Source: Phytohabitans suffuscus
GTDB taxonomy: Bacteria; Actinomycetota; Actinomycetes; Mycobacteriales; Micromonosporaceae
Reading direction: 5' to 3'
Assembly: GCF_011764565.1 (NCBI RefSeq)
Contig: NZ_AP022871.1
Span: 2,600,320-2,664,319, forward strand
DNA: 64,000 nt
The notes beneath the pieces are model-generated. The model did not search any database. It was not told the origin of the DNA and saw only the letters and a program-made list of their open reading frames with translations. The position numbers and the translations under genes are program-made. This document shows positions 47,887 through 57,651 of the stretch, one piece after another (the first letter of the stretch is position 1; each line of letters starts with the position of its first letter).

Positions 47887-48989
47887 TCGTCATCAACGCC
47901 GGCGGTGTTCGGCTCCGCCCGTTCCGGATCGAGGACGTCGACGACCTCGCCGCCGGGTACGCCGAGCCGAACGCCCGCGGGTACAGCCGGGACGACGCGG
48001 CGCACTGGATCACGCATGGCGCGCCTTCGGCGTGGGCGGCCGGCGGCGCGGCGTACGCGATCGCCGACCCGTCCACCGACCGCCTCATCGGCGGGATGGG
48101 GCTCAGCCGGATCGTGCCGGAGCGCAGCCAGGGCGAGATCGGCTACTGGGTCGTCGAGTGGGCCCGCCGCCGCGGCGTGGCCACAGCGGCGGCGCGGGCG
48201 CTGACCACCTGGGCGTTCGACCGCGGGTTCAGCCGCCTGGAACTGCTCACCGACCTGGCCAACGCGCCCAGCCAGCGGGTCGCGCTCGCGACCGGCTTCC
48301 AGCGCGAGGGGGTACGCCGCAGCGGCGGCCAGAGCATGACCGGGCGGTACGACCTCGTGGTCTGGGCCCGCCTCGCCACCGACCCGCCCGGCCCCACCCG
48401 GCGGCTGCTGCCCGACCTGCCCGGCGGCGCGCTCACCGACGGCGTGGTCACACTGCGGCCCGTCGACCCGGGCGACACCGCGTTTCTGCACGGCCTGCTG
48501 TCGCTGCCGGACGTGGCCGGCACCAGCGTGCCGCCGATCGTGCCCGACCGCGAGGAGGTCGAGCTGCGCTGCGCCCGCGCCGAGGGCTGGTGGCTCGCCG
48601 GCGAGCGGGCCGACCTGGTCATCACCGACGCGCACACCGGCACGCCGGTCGGCACCATCGGCCTCTACTACGAGGACCCGCGGACCGCCACGGCGGCCAT
48701 CGGCTACGCGATGCTGCCGGCCTGGCGGGGTCGTGGCCTGCCGACCCGCGCGGTGCGCCTGCTCGCGCGCTGGGCGGTCGGGCAGGCAGGCATCGGGCGG
48801 CTCTCGGCGGGCACGCTGCCGGGCAACGCCCCGTCGCAGCGGGTGCTGGAGAAGGCCGGCTTCCGGCGGGAGGGCTACCTCCGCGGACGGCTGCCCGGCA
48901 TCTCCGGCACCCGCGTCGACGACGTCGTCTACGGCCTGCTCGCCGCTGACGTGGCGCGGGATCAGACCGACAGGGCGATGATCCCGTAG
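47883..48989 (+). CDS. Tandem GNAT acetyltransferase, gene 2
   Basis: The 368-residue paralogue of the preceding gene also has two GNAT domains, with loops ARRRGVATAAARAL and WRGRGLPTRAVRLL followed by NAPSQRVALATGF and NAPSQRVLEKAGF. It starts with GTG overlapping the first gene. The acceptor is unknown. The two genes together carry four RimJ/RimL-like domains. Its 3' end overlaps the convergent hpf gene by 28 bp, so the stop-codon region is coding on both strands. Confidence 0.85.
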   Translation: MIVINAGGVRLRPFRIEDVDDLAAGYAEPNARGYSRDDAAHWITHGAPSAWAAGGAAYAIADPSTDRLIGGMGLSRIVPERSQGEIGYWVVEWARRRGVATAAARALTTWAFDRGFSRLELLTDLANAPSQRVALATGFQREGVRRSGGQSMTGRYDLVVWARLATDPPGPTRRLLPDLPGGALTDGVVTLRPVDPGDTAFLHGLLSLPDVAGTSVPPIVPDREEVELRCARAEGWWLAGERADLVITDAHTGTPVGTIGLYYEDPRTATAAIGYAMLPAWRGRGLPTRAVRLLARWAVGQAGIGRLSAGTLPGNAPSQRVLEKAGFRREGYLRGRLPGISGTRVDDVVYGLLAADVARDQTDRAMIP

Positions 48990-49594
48990 TCGTAGCCCTT
49001 GCGCCGGTAGACGACGCTCGGCCGACCGTTCTCCTTGTCGAGGAAGAGATAGAAGTCGTGCCCGACGAGCTCCATCTGGAAGAGCGCGTCGTCGATGGTC
49101 ATCGGCTCGCCCGGGTGCTCCTTCTCCCGGACGATGCGCCACGGCTGCCCGTCGTCGTGCTCCTCGACGGAGGTCGCGACGGCCGTGGCGGCCATTGACC
49201 GATCGGGCGCGGCTGCCGTGGACTCGCTGACCCACGAGGTGGGCAGGCCCGCCGTCGCGGCGGCGACGGAGACGGGAGTGTGGCGGCCGCGATGCACCCG
49301 CCGCCGGTCGGCGGCACGGCGCAACCTGGTATCGAGCTTGGCGATCGCGCAGTCGAGTGCGCCGTAGAAGTCCTTGGCGCAGGCCTCGGCCCGGATGACC
49401 GGCCCACGGGAGTAGACAGTGATCTCTACGCGCTGGCAGTAGTCCGACTGTCGCCGGTTTTTCTCGTGGAATAGTTCGACGTCGACACGGATGAGCTTCT
49501 GGTCATAGCGCTCGATCTTGGCGAGTTTGTCACCCACATGTACGCGGTAGTGATCGGGCACTTCGACGTTGCGCCCCTTGACGACGATGTCCAC
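48962..49594 (-). CDS. hpf: Ribosome hibernation promoting factor, long form
   Basis: The 210-residue protein has the N-terminal S30AE domain (MDIVVKGRNVEVPDHYRVHV, about 1-100), an Ala-rich linker and the C-terminal dimerisation domain with VRTKxH-related RIVREKEHPGEPMTIDDALFQMELVGHDFYLF. Long-form HPF joins ribosomes into inactive 100S dimers when growth stops. It sits between comF and secA as in mycobacteria. The last 28 bp overlap the convergent GNAT gene. Confidence 0.95.
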   Translation of the reverse strand: MDIVVKGRNVEVPDHYRVHVGDKLAKIERYDQKLIRVDVELFHEKNRRQSDYCQRVEITVYSRGPVIRAEACAKDFYGALDCAIAKLDTRLRRAADRRRVHRGRHTPVSVAAATAGLPTSWVSESTAAAPDRSMAATAVATSVEEHDDGQPWRIVREKEHPGEPMTIDDALFQMELVGHDFYLFLDKENGRPSVVYRRKGYDYGIIALSV

Positions 49595-49842
49595 GCGTGA
49601 CCTCCCCCACGATGGTTCTGTGGTGACGCCACCGGCCGGTTGCCGGATGACGATTAGGGAATTTCGCCTCCTCTCCGGCTGCGAGGGCTAGGACGGTTAA
49701 GCCTGCCCATCGGGTGTTTGAACTGATGCTCTTACCCCGATGAAGACGACGCTAACTCTTGCGCGCCCACTAGTCACCCCTCCAACCAAGACCGTTTCGG
49801 GAAGATTCGCCCAGTTAGCACGATGGGGTGAAAACGCGCCTA

Positions 49843-50547
49843 CTACCCGTAACGGAGTTGGGTCGCCGCGAGTACCGCGACCCGGTCGGCGGGCACATCG
49901 ACGGAGCGCAGTTCCCTGCTCACCGCGGCCAGGGTGACGCCGGTCGTGACGATGTCGTCGACCACCACGACCGCCCGGCCGGCGGCCGACCGGCGCAGTG
50001 CCGGCACCCGTCCCGCCCTGATCCGGAAAGCCGACTCCGCGGCCGCGGCCCGCTCGGCCGCGCCCAGCTCCGCCGAGTCCGTCCGGGGCAGCGCGCGTAC
50101 CGGCCGGGCCACCGCCGCGGACCAGCCCGCCCGCCGCAACCGGTCCGCCGCCCGCCGGGCCAGCCGCACCATGTGGTCACCGTGCCGGGCCCGCGCGGCC
50201 TTCGCGGTGGCCGGCACCGGCACCAGGAGTACGCCGCCGCGGGCCCCGCCCACCGAGGCCGCCACCACGTCGGCCAGCAGCGCGCCGAGCGGGACCGCCA
50301 GGCCGTGCCGGCCGCGTTCCTTGTAGCCGAGCAGGACGTCCCGCAGCACGCCGTCGTACACCCCGAGCGCGGTGCACGGCGGCAGCCCGGGCGGCACCGG
50401 AGTGGGCGCCGTGGATCCGGGACGCAGGCTCTCCAGCCCCGCGGCGCAGGGGGCGCAGACGCCGTACCGCAACGGGATCCGCTCGGCACCGCACCCCGCG
50501 CACGCGGCCGGCAGTACCAGGTCGACGAGCCCCGCCCAGCCGGCCAC
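49843..50547 (-). CDS. ComF family phosphoribosyltransferase-like protein
   Basis: The 234-residue protein has a CxxC zinc-finger-like N-terminus (CAGC and CAPC, about 16-35) followed by a type I phosphoribosyltransferase fold with the PRPP-loop motif AVVVVDDIVTTGVT. ComF proteins are linked to DNA uptake in naturally competent bacteria; in actinomycetes the role is unclear. It follows lpqB by 3 bp and belongs to the mtrAB-lpqB transcription unit. Confidence 0.92.
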   Translation of the reverse strand: MAGWAGLVDLVLPAACAGCGAERIPLRYGVCAPCAAGLESLRPGSTAPTPVPPGLPPCTALGVYDGVLRDVLLGYKERGRHGLAVPLGALLADVVAASVGGARGGVLLVPVPATAKAARARHGDHMVRLARRAADRLRRAGWSAAVARPVRALPRTDSAELGAAERAAAAESAFRIRAGRVPALRRSAAGRAVVVVDDIVTTGVTLAAVSRELRSVDVPADRVAVLAATQLRYG

Positions 50548-50550
50548 CGC

Positions 50551-52425
50551 TCAGTCCAGCAGGAAGAACGGGGCGGTCACCTGGGAGAGGTCGACCTCGC
50601 CGTCGGCGCCCATCACGTCGCTGGCTTCGATGCCCGGCTTGTCGCCGGCGAGGTCGAAGGCGGCCCCCGCGCGGTCGTACATGACGGTCGCGGTGACGCT
50701 GGCGGCGACCGGGTCGTCGGGGTACGCCACGAGGTGCCGCACCGCGCCGCCGGTGTCGTTGAACTGCGGCTTCTCGATCGCACCGTCGAGGCTCAGCTCC
50801 CACACGGCCGGCTTTCCGTCCGGCCCCGTGCCCGCCACGACGAGCTTCGCCTCCTCGCTCCAGTCGACCGCGACCACATTGGTCACCGTGGTGGGCACCG
50901 GACGCATGGCCTCCACCGCGACCGTCGTGGTGCCGCCCCGCGAGATGCCGAGCACGTACACCCGGCCGCCGGCCACGACGGCGATCCGGCGCCCGTCCGG
51001 GGCCGCGCTGACGTCGGTCACCTTGCCGTCGATGGCGCTGGGCAGGTCGACCCGCCGCAGCGGGATCCCGCCCGCCGTGAGCTGATACGTGAACTGGTAG
51101 AGGCCCTTGTCGGCCACCACGAGCCCGACGTCCATCGGGGTCTTGAGCCAGGCGGCCCGCCCCATCGACGTGTACTCGGTGGTCTCCTTCGCCGGCCGCG
51201 CGCCGTCGCCGACCGCGGTGACCACCCGCAGCTTGAACTTCTCGTCCTGCCGCACGACGAGCGCGGCCGCGGTGCGCAGGCCGTCGTCGGCGGACTCGCG
51301 AGCCAGGGTGGCCGAGACGATGTCCTGGTTTACCCCGTTGGAGAGCAGGAGCTGCGGAAGCGGCTGGGTGCCGCCGCCGGGGGAACCCTTGAGTCGATGG
51401 ATCTTGCCGTCGACGAGCGCGAACCGCTCGGGCTGCGCCTCCTGCTGCTCCTGCCCTTCAGGCCCGCGGTTGGCCGCGTTGGCCGCGTAGAAGACCGAGT
51501 CCTTGGTGAAGACCTGGGCGCCCCGCCCGTCGACCCACAGCTGGAGACCGTCCCTCACGTACGGCCACCGCAGCGACCACATCAACTGCTGGCCGAGCTG
51601 AGCCACCACGTCGACACCGGGGCCGGCGTCGGTCTGCTCGACCGCCTTCGCGCTCAGCGACACTTCCAGCCGGTCTTTGGGGTAGGGCACGTTCTGGTTG
51701 TTCTTGGCCTGGTCGTTGATCCGGCTGACCGCTGGCCTGAGCCACTCGGACGGGCCCGCGACGAGCCACTCGACGATCCTGGTCGGCTGCCGGCCCTCGT
51801 CGAGCTCCTTGGGCATGTAGCGCTCGTCGGGCACCAGCGTCTTGCGGTCACGGCTCCAGAAGTAGATCGTGCGGGGCGTGTAGTAGCTCTCCAGGGCGTC
51901 GGTGCTCAGCAGCAGGTCGTCGGGCGGGTCGGTGACGATCCAGGTCTCCGCGCCGGCCTCCGTGCTCTGGACAGCGATCTTGAAGGTGTAGCTCGACCTG
52001 GTCAGCTCGGCCTCGCCGATCGAGCCGCGCGCGTCGAGCACACCGACGTGCGTGACATCGATCTTGACGGACCAGGTCCCCTGTCCGATCTCGTCGAACG
52101 CCGGCGTCCCACGCAGGCGGACGATATTGAGGTCCGCGCCGGCCTGGACGGCGTTGCCCGCGTCCGGTGTCAGGTAGGCCTTGAGCCGACCTTCCATCTT
52201 GTCGGGCTCGCCGGCCAGGGCGGCCAGGAAGTTGCTCACGAAGGCTTCCTTGGTGGACGCGGACTCGCGGGTCGGCGGGCCCGCACCGGCGCCCCCGCTG
52301 ACCTCTTCTCCGGCCTCGGGCCCCGCGCCGATGTCACGCACCTTGCTCTCGGCGGGTATCCCGCACCCGCTCACGCCGACCGCGATGGCCGCCGCGGCCG
52401 CGGCCAGGACGGTGCGCCGCCTCAC
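50551..52425 (-). CDS. lpqB: Lipoprotein LpqB
   Basis: The 624-residue protein has a lipoprotein signal ending in VSGCGIP, a central GerMN-like region (FVSNFLAALAGEPDKMEG, about 60-330) and a C-terminal beta-propeller-like region. LpqB interacts with the sensor MtrB and tunes its activity. The GTG at 52425 overlaps the mtrB stop by 4 bp (GTGA). The gene order mtrA-mtrB-lpqB is conserved in actinobacteria. A longer open frame runs through mtrB and is not coding. Confidence 0.95.
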   Translation of the reverse strand: MRRRTVLAAAAAAIAVGVSGCGIPAESKVRDIGAGPEAGEEVSGGAGAGPPTRESASTKEAFVSNFLAALAGEPDKMEGRLKAYLTPDAGNAVQAGADLNIVRLRGTPAFDEIGQGTWSVKIDVTHVGVLDARGSIGEAELTRSSYTFKIAVQSTEAGAETWIVTDPPDDLLLSTDALESYYTPRTIYFWSRDRKTLVPDERYMPKELDEGRQPTRIVEWLVAGPSEWLRPAVSRINDQAKNNQNVPYPKDRLEVSLSAKAVEQTDAGPGVDVVAQLGQQLMWSLRWPYVRDGLQLWVDGRGAQVFTKDSVFYAANAANRGPEGQEQQEAQPERFALVDGKIHRLKGSPGGGTQPLPQLLLSNGVNQDIVSATLARESADDGLRTAAALVVRQDEKFKLRVVTAVGDGARPAKETTEYTSMGRAAWLKTPMDVGLVVADKGLYQFTYQLTAGGIPLRRVDLPSAIDGKVTDVSAAPDGRRIAVVAGGRVYVLGISRGGTTTVAVEAMRPVPTTVTNVVAVDWSEEAKLVVAGTGPDGKPAVWELSLDGAIEKPQFNDTGGAVRHLVAYPDDPVAASVTATVMYDRAGAAFDLAGDKPGIEASDVMGADGEVDLSQVTAPFFLLD

Positions 52426-54095
52426 GCGGTCACCTCCAGGCTCGCGGGGCGCGCGTCCACCGCGTGCCCGGGAACCACGTCCGGCGGCACGAGCCGCAGG
52501 GGCGACGAGGTCAGCCGGTCGCCGGCCCGCACCGGGAGCGTGAGCCGGAACTGTGCGCCCTGGCCAGGCGCGCCCCACGCCTCCAGCCAGCCGCCGTGCA
52601 GCCGCGCGTCCTCGAGGCTGATCGACAGGCCGAGCCCGGTGCCGCCGGTCTGCCGCGCCCGCGACGGGTCGGCCCGCCAGAACCGGTTGAACACGAGCTT
52701 TTCCTCTCCGGGACGCAGGCCGATGCCGTGGTCCCGCACGGTCACCGCGACCGCGGCGTCGTCGGCACCGAGCGCGACGGACACCGTGCGCCCCTCGCTG
52801 TGCTCGACCGCGTTGCCGACCAGGTTGCGCAGGATCCGCTCGACCCGCCGGGGGTCCACCTCGGCGATCACCGGGGTCTCCGGGACGGTCAGCTCGACCG
52901 GCACGCCGGCACGCGCGCTCACCCCGTCGAGCCGGTCGACCACGCGGCGTACCACGGGCACGAGGTCGGTGGGCTCGGCGTCGAGCATCGCGAACCCGGC
53001 GTCGAAGCGGCTGATCTCCAGCAGGTCGGTGAGCAGCCCTTCGAACCGGTCCAGCTCGGCCTGGAGCAGCTCGGCCGCACGGGCGACCGCGGGGTCGAAC
53101 TCGTCGCGCTCCGCGAAGATCAGGTCGGCCGCCATCCGCACCGTCGTCAGTGGCGTCCGCAGCTCGTGCGAGACGTCCGAGGTGAACCGCCGCTGCAGCC
53201 GGGACATCTCCTCCAGCCGCACGATCTGCCGCTGGAGGTTGGTCGCCATCTGGTTGAACGAGGCGGCGAGCAGCGCCAGGTCGTCTTCGCCGTGCACGGC
53301 CATGCGCTGGTCGAGCAGGCCGGCGGAGAGGCGCTGCGCGGTGCGGGCGGCGACCCGGACCGGCCGGACCACGAGCCGGGTCACGAGCGCCGAGAGCACG
53401 CCGAGCAGGATGACCAGCGCGGCGCCGGTGAGCAGCACCATGGTCCGGATCTGCCCGGCGGTCTGGTCTTCGGTCGTGAGCGGGACGATGTAGTACAGCT
53501 CGATCGGCCCGAAGCCGGTGGGCACCGGGGAGCCGGTCACGAGGTATTTGGTCGGGCCGGACCCGAAGTCGTAGGTGCGGATCTGGTCGGCGACCCGGTG
53601 GTCGACCGCCACGGTGTGTGCCAGCTCCGGCGTGATCAGCGGGGAGACGTCGAACGCCTGCGCGCGAAGGTTGGGATTTCGGCTCGACGTGAGCGCGACG
53701 ATCGCGCCGCCCTGCTCCGGTCCGCCCCGGGACAGGTAGCTGGCGATGGTGCCCAGGCTGCTCTGCACCTGCGGGTCGAACGCCTGGTTGAAGCCCCGCA
53801 GCTGCTCGGCCGCGTGGTCGGTGTCGACCTGTAGCTGCTTGACCGCGGCGTTTCTCGTCCGGTCGAGCAGGATGTTGGTGCTCTGCGTGGCTACGAGGTA
53901 TGCGAACGCGCCGACCAGCAGGCTGGACGTGACAAGGGTGATCGCCACCACCCGGAAGTGCAGCGAGCGCCGCCACGTGTGGTGCAGCGGCCCCGCCACG
54001 ATCACGGCCCGCCGCGCCACCCGGCGCCAGACGTCGAGGGCAGCCTCCAGCACCCGCGCACCCAGCGCGGTTACGGAACGTGAGTCGACTGCCAC
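52422..54095 (-). CDS. mtrB: Sensor histidine kinase MtrB
   Basis: The 557-residue kinase has two membrane helices (about 46-70 and 220-243) around an extracellular sensor domain, a HAMP linker, and the phospho-accepting histidine in FTSDVSHELRTPL. The ATP domain has LVGNAVEHSEG, VRDHGIGLRP and GGTGLGLSI. With MtrA it regulates cell-wall and division genes. It is 12 bp from mtrA and overlaps lpqB, forming one operon. Confidence 0.97.
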   Translation of the reverse strand: MAVDSRSVTALGARVLEAALDVWRRVARRAVIVAGPLHHTWRRSLHFRVVAITLVTSSLLVGAFAYLVATQSTNILLDRTRNAAVKQLQVDTDHAAEQLRGFNQAFDPQVQSSLGTIASYLSRGGPEQGGAIVALTSSRNPNLRAQAFDVSPLITPELAHTVAVDHRVADQIRTYDFGSGPTKYLVTGSPVPTGFGPIELYYIVPLTTEDQTAGQIRTMVLLTGAALVILLGVLSALVTRLVVRPVRVAARTAQRLSAGLLDQRMAVHGEDDLALLAASFNQMATNLQRQIVRLEEMSRLQRRFTSDVSHELRTPLTTVRMAADLIFAERDEFDPAVARAAELLQAELDRFEGLLTDLLEISRFDAGFAMLDAEPTDLVPVVRRVVDRLDGVSARAGVPVELTVPETPVIAEVDPRRVERILRNLVGNAVEHSEGRTVSVALGADDAAVAVTVRDHGIGLRPGEEKLVFNRFWRADPSRARQTGGTGLGLSISLEDARLHGGWLEAWGAPGQGAQFRLTLPVRAGDRLTSSPLRLVPPDVVPGHAVDARPASLEVTA

Positions 54096-54107
54096 GGCGA
54101 CACCAGG

Positions 54108-54797
54108 CTATCCGGTGCCCGCCTTGTAGCCCACGCCGCGCACGGTCAGGATGATCTCCGGCCGCTCGGGGTCTGGCTCGATCTTGGCGCGCAGGCGCTG
54201 GACGTGCACGTTGACGAGTCGGGTGTCGGCCGCGTGGCGGTAACCCCAGACCTGCTCCAGCAGCACCTCGCGGGTGAAGACCTGGCGCGGCTTGCGGGCC
54301 AGCGCGACGAGCAGGTCGAACTCCAGCGGCGTGAGCTTGACCTCGTCGCCGTCGCGGCTCACCGTGTGGGCCGGCACGTCGATCGTGATCTGGTTGCCGG
54401 GCGGCCCGATGGTCAGCAGCTCGGGCGCGGCGTCTTCGCCCCGGCGCAGCCGGGCCCGCATCCGGGCCACCAGCTCCTTGGGCTTGAACGGCTTGACCAC
54501 GTAGTCGTCGGCGCCGGACTCCAGGCCGAGCACCACGTCGACGGTGTCGCTCTTGGCGGTGAGCATCACGATCGGGATGCCGGACTCGCCGCGAATCGAC
54601 CGGCACACGTCGATGCCGCTCATGCCCGGGAGCATCAGGTCGAGCAGCACGATGTCCGGCCGGTTTTCCCGGAACGCGGCCAGTGCCCGCTCGCCGTCAG
54701 CGACGAACGACGGCAGGAAGCCCTCGCTGCGCAGGACGATGCCGAGCATCTCGGCCAGCGCAGGATCGTCGTCGACAACCAGTACCCGTGCCCTCAT
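54108..54797 (-). CDS. mtrA: Response regulator MtrA
   Basis: The 229-residue OmpR-family regulator has the acidic pair VVDDDPALAEML, the phospho-Asp in IVLLDLMLPGMSG and the conserved Lys in VVKPFKPKEL, followed by a winged-helix DNA-binding domain (EVLLEQVWGYRHAADTRLVNVH). It is the first gene of mtrA-mtrB-lpqB. MtrA controls wall remodelling, division and, in streptomycetes, antibiotic genes, so it is a possible upstream influence on the lanthipeptide cluster. The last point is inference only. Confidence 0.97.
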   Translation of the reverse strand: MRARVLVVDDDPALAEMLGIVLRSEGFLPSFVADGERALAAFRENRPDIVLLDLMLPGMSGIDVCRSIRGESGIPIVMLTAKSDTVDVVLGLESGADDYVVKPFKPKELVARMRARLRRGEDAAPELLTIGPPGNQITIDVPAHTVSRDGDEVKLTPLEFDLLVALARKPRQVFTREVLLEQVWGYRHAADTRLVNVHVQRLRAKIEPDPERPEIILTVRGVGYKAGTG

Positions 54798-54926
54798 GCG
54801 TTCAATATTCCACCTCGCGTCAGATCCATGGGACCGCCCTCACCAGGGGTTATGACAAATCGGACGATCTCGCGGTGATGAGTGCACGGGTTAGCCCGGA
54901 TAGCGGACCCGTGCCAGGATGGCGCA

Positions 54927-55784
54927 GTGCTGCTGCCGCTGCGCCCGCTCACCGTCGGCGAGCTGCTCGATGCCGCGGTGTCGTTGCTGCGCGCGCATGG
55001 ACGGGCGTTGCTGCCGGTGGCGCTGGTGCTGGCCACGATCGAGCAGTTGCTGCTCGCCCCGCTGCGGCTGGCCGCCGAGGCCGAGCCGCCGATCTACCTG
55101 CCGGCCTTCTCCGCGGGCGACCTGTTCGACCCCGGCGAGCTGCTCCACCCCGGACTCCACTGGGTGATGCTCGCGGTCGGCGCCGCCACCGAGGTCACGA
55201 TCATCGCGCTGCTGGGCGGCCTGACCGCCCGCGCCGCCGGCGCCGACCTGCTCGGGCGGCGGCCCTCAGCCCGTGAGCTCCTGCGCCCGCACGGCGGCCG
55301 CATCGGCGCGGTGGTCGTGGTCGCCCTCGTGGTCGGGGCCACCATGTTCGCCGCCGCCCTCACCGGGCCGGCCTGGTTCCTCGTGTACGCGCTGCTGGGG
55401 CTGGCCGCGCCCGCTGTCGTGCTCGACCGGCTGGGCCCCGGGCGGGCGCTGTGGCGCTCCGCGACGCTGGCCTGCCGCGCCGGCCTGCGCGCCGCCGGGA
55501 TCCGCGTCCTGGGATACGTGGCCTGGCTGGCGATCCGGGTGGCCCTCGGCATCGGCGCCTACGCCGCCCTCGACGCGCTCAGCCTCGGCGGTGCGGAGCT
55601 GACCGCCCCGATGAGCGCGCTGGCCTGGCTGCTGGTCAACACCATCGCCTACCCGACGCTCGCCTGCCTCGACGCGGCGCTGCACCTGGAGACCCGGATG
55701 CGCACCGAAGGGCTGGACATCCTGCTCTCGCGCGCCGACCGCCGCGGCCCGCTCACCCCGGCGGTGCTGGGAGTCGGCCGGTGA
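54927..55784 (+). CDS. Integral membrane protein, glycerophosphodiester-phosphodiesterase-membrane-domain-like
   Basis: The 285-residue protein begins VLLPLRPLTVGELLDAAVSLLRAH, typical of a widespread actinobacterial membrane family, and has about six helices. No catalytic motif is visible. The GTG at 54927 is a family-typical start, though an upstream in-frame start at 54882 exists. It overlaps the DUF4129 gene by 4 bp and is the first gene of the MoxR/DUF58 block, divergent from mtrA. Confidence 0.8.
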   Translation: MLLPLRPLTVGELLDAAVSLLRAHGRALLPVALVLATIEQLLLAPLRLAAEAEPPIYLPAFSAGDLFDPGELLHPGLHWVMLAVGAATEVTIIALLGGLTARAAGADLLGRRPSARELLRPHGGRIGAVVVVALVVGATMFAAALTGPAWFLVYALLGLAAPAVVLDRLGPGRALWRSATLACRAGLRAAGIRVLGYVAWLAIRVALGIGAYAALDALSLGGAELTAPMSALAWLLVNTIAYPTLACLDAALHLETRMRTEGLDILLSRADRRGPLTPAVLGVGR

Positions 55785-56365
55785 GCAGGTGGTGGACCGA
55801 GGCGGTGGCGGCGTTCGGTGACGTGGTGCCGCTGCCGCTGGCCGCGCTGGGCCTGCTGCTGCTCGCCACGCTGGTCGGGGCCGCCTGGTACTGGTGGCCA
55901 CGGTGGGTGCCGCGCCGCCTCCCCCGCCTCCGCATGCCCCGCGTCCGCCTGCGCCGGCCCCGCTTGCGCTGGCCGTTCCGCCGCCGCCGGCGGGAGGCAC
56001 AGGAGCCGGTACCGCCGGCGGTCGAGCCGCACGACGACGAGGGGATACCAGACCTGCCGGTGGCCGCGTTCGTCTCGCTGGCCGACCGGCTGGCGTCCGA
56101 GGGGCGCTACGCCGAGGCGGTCCGCGAGCGGCTCCGCGCCATGGTGCGCGAGCTGATCGAGCGGCAGGTGGTCGAGCACCGTCCAGGGTGGACGGTCAGC
56201 GAGCTGGCCGGAGCGGCCGCGCAGGCCCGCCCGGTCGTCGACGCACCGCTGAGCGCGGCCGGTGGCGTCTTCTCCGAGGTGTGGTACGGCCAGCGCCAGG
56301 CCGGCGCGCAGCACGACGAACGGATGCGCGAGCTGGCCGACCAGATGCACCGGGCGCTGTCGTGA
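55781..56365 (+). CDS. DUF4129 domain membrane protein
   Basis: The 194-residue protein has one N-terminal membrane helix (about 13-38), an arginine-rich cytoplasmic anchor and a C-terminal DUF4129 helix bundle with GRYAEAVRERLRAMVRELIER and EVWYGQRQAG. The family accompanies MoxR/DUF58 operons. GTG start and stop both overlap the neighbouring genes, so translation is coupled. Confidence 0.88.
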   Translation: MSRWWTEAVAAFGDVVPLPLAALGLLLLATLVGAAWYWWPRWVPRRLPRLRMPRVRLRRPRLRWPFRRRRREAQEPVPPAVEPHDDEGIPDLPVAAFVSLADRLASEGRYAEAVRERLRAMVRELIERQVVEHRPGWTVSELAGAAAQARPVVDAPLSAAGGVFSEVWYGQRQAGAQHDERMRELADQMHRALS

Positions 56366-57651
56366 GGAGATGGCACCGGTTCTCCGTCCCGCTGGGCGCG
56401 GTGGCGCTCGTCTTCGCCGTGACCGGCGTGGCGTACGCGGTGAACGAGCCCGACCCGAGCGACCCCGCGTTTCTCAGCCCGGTCAGCGCGGACGGGATCG
56501 GCGGGCAGCGGCTGGCGCAGGCGCTGGCCGCCCGGGGCGTACAGGTGGAGCGGGAGACCCGCACCTCCGACGCGCTCGTATCGGCGCAGGAAGGTGACGC
56601 GACGCTCTTCGTGCCGGTGCCCCGCGTGGTGCATCCCGACTACCTCGCCATGCTGCGCCTGCTGCCGCCGAGCACGCGGATCGTGCTCGTTGACCCGGCA
56701 CGCCAGGCGCTCGACGACGCGTCGATCCCGCTCACGCCGCGCGGCCGGCGCTGGGCGGCCCGTGCGGTGCCGCCCGGCTGCGCGGTGCGGGAGGCCCGCT
56801 CCGCCGGCCCGGCGGCGGCGCTGCGCCAGCGGTACGAGGGCGAGGGCGTCCACTGCTACGGCACCGGCCTGGTCCACCTGAGCTGGCAGCGGGCCGACGT
56901 GGTGGTGATCGGGGCGAGCGACCCGTTCCGCAACGACCGGATCGGCGAGCACGGCAACTCGGCGCTCGCCACCGGACTGCTCGCCGACCACCCCCGCGTG
57001 GTCTGGCTCGACCTGCACAAGCTCGAGCCGCCACCGGGCGTCACCGACGAGCCCGGCTCGCCCGACGGCGTGCCGCCCTCCCTCGGCACCGACCCGCGCG
57101 GCGGCTCCGGTGACGGCGAGGGCGAGGGCGAGGGAGACGGCAGCCGCGGCGGGGAGGGCGACGGCACGGGCTCCGACGGTTCGAGCAGCGGCGGGTCGAC
57201 CGGCTCCTCGGCGTCCAACGTGGATGACGAGAATCCGCTGTGGGACGCGTTTCCCCCGTGGTTCTGGGCGCTGCTGGTCCAGCTCGCGCTCGCCGTGGTG
57301 CTCGTGGCGCTGTGGCGGGCCCGCCGGCTCGGCCCGCCGGTGACCGAGCCGCTGCCGGTCACGGTCCGCTCGGCGGAGACCGTGTACGGCCGGGGGCGGC
57401 TCTACCGCCGGGCCAAGGCGCGCGGGCCCACCGCCGACATCCTCCGGGCGGCGGCGCGGGACCGGCTCGCGCAGCTGCTCACCCCGACCCCCGGGGTGTC
57501 GCTTGTGGACGCCGTGGCCGCGGCGACCGGGCGGGACCCGGAGCAGATCGAGGGCCTGCTCGACGGGCCCACCCCGGAAAGCGACGAGGAGCTGCGGCGC
57601 CTCCAGTCCGACCTGGACGCGCTTGTCGAAGCCGTAAGGAGAGCACGGTGA
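56362..57651 (+). CDS. DUF4350 domain membrane protein
   Basis: The 429-residue protein has a membrane helix near the N-terminus (about 8-28), an exterior DUF4350 domain (about 45-230), a very acidic, glycine- and serine-rich linker (about 235-290), a second membrane helix (about 298-320) and a cytoplasmic C-terminal part. It overlaps both neighbours by 4 bp. It is a standard member of this operon type and may form a membrane complex with the DUF4129 and DUF58 proteins; its molecular role is unknown. Confidence 0.88.
   Translation: MRRWHRFSVPLGAVALVFAVTGVAYAVNEPDPSDPAFLSPVSADGIGGQRLAQALAARGVQVERETRTSDALVSAQEGDATLFVPVPRVVHPDYLAMLRLLPPSTRIVLVDPARQALDDASIPLTPRGRRWAARAVPPGCAVREARSAGPAAALRQRYEGEGVHCYGTGLVHLSWQRADVVVIGASDPFRNDRIGEHGNSALATGLLADHPRVVWLDLHKLEPPPGVTDEPGSPDGVPPSLGTDPRGGSGDGEGEGEGDGSRGGEGDGTGSDGSSSGGSTGSSASNVDDENPLWDAFPPWFWALLVQLALAVVLVALWRARRLGPPVTEPLPVTVRSAETVYGRGRLYRRAKARGPTADILRAAARDRLAQLLTPTPGVSLVDAVAAATGRDPEQIEGLLDGPTPESDEELRRLQSDLDALVEAVRRAR

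Noticed and set aside
50551..54606. A 1351-codon open frame spanning lpqB and mtrB
   Set aside because: Only the lpqB part has family resemblance. The upstream part is antisense-free frame noise over mtrB, whose own frame is clearly coding.
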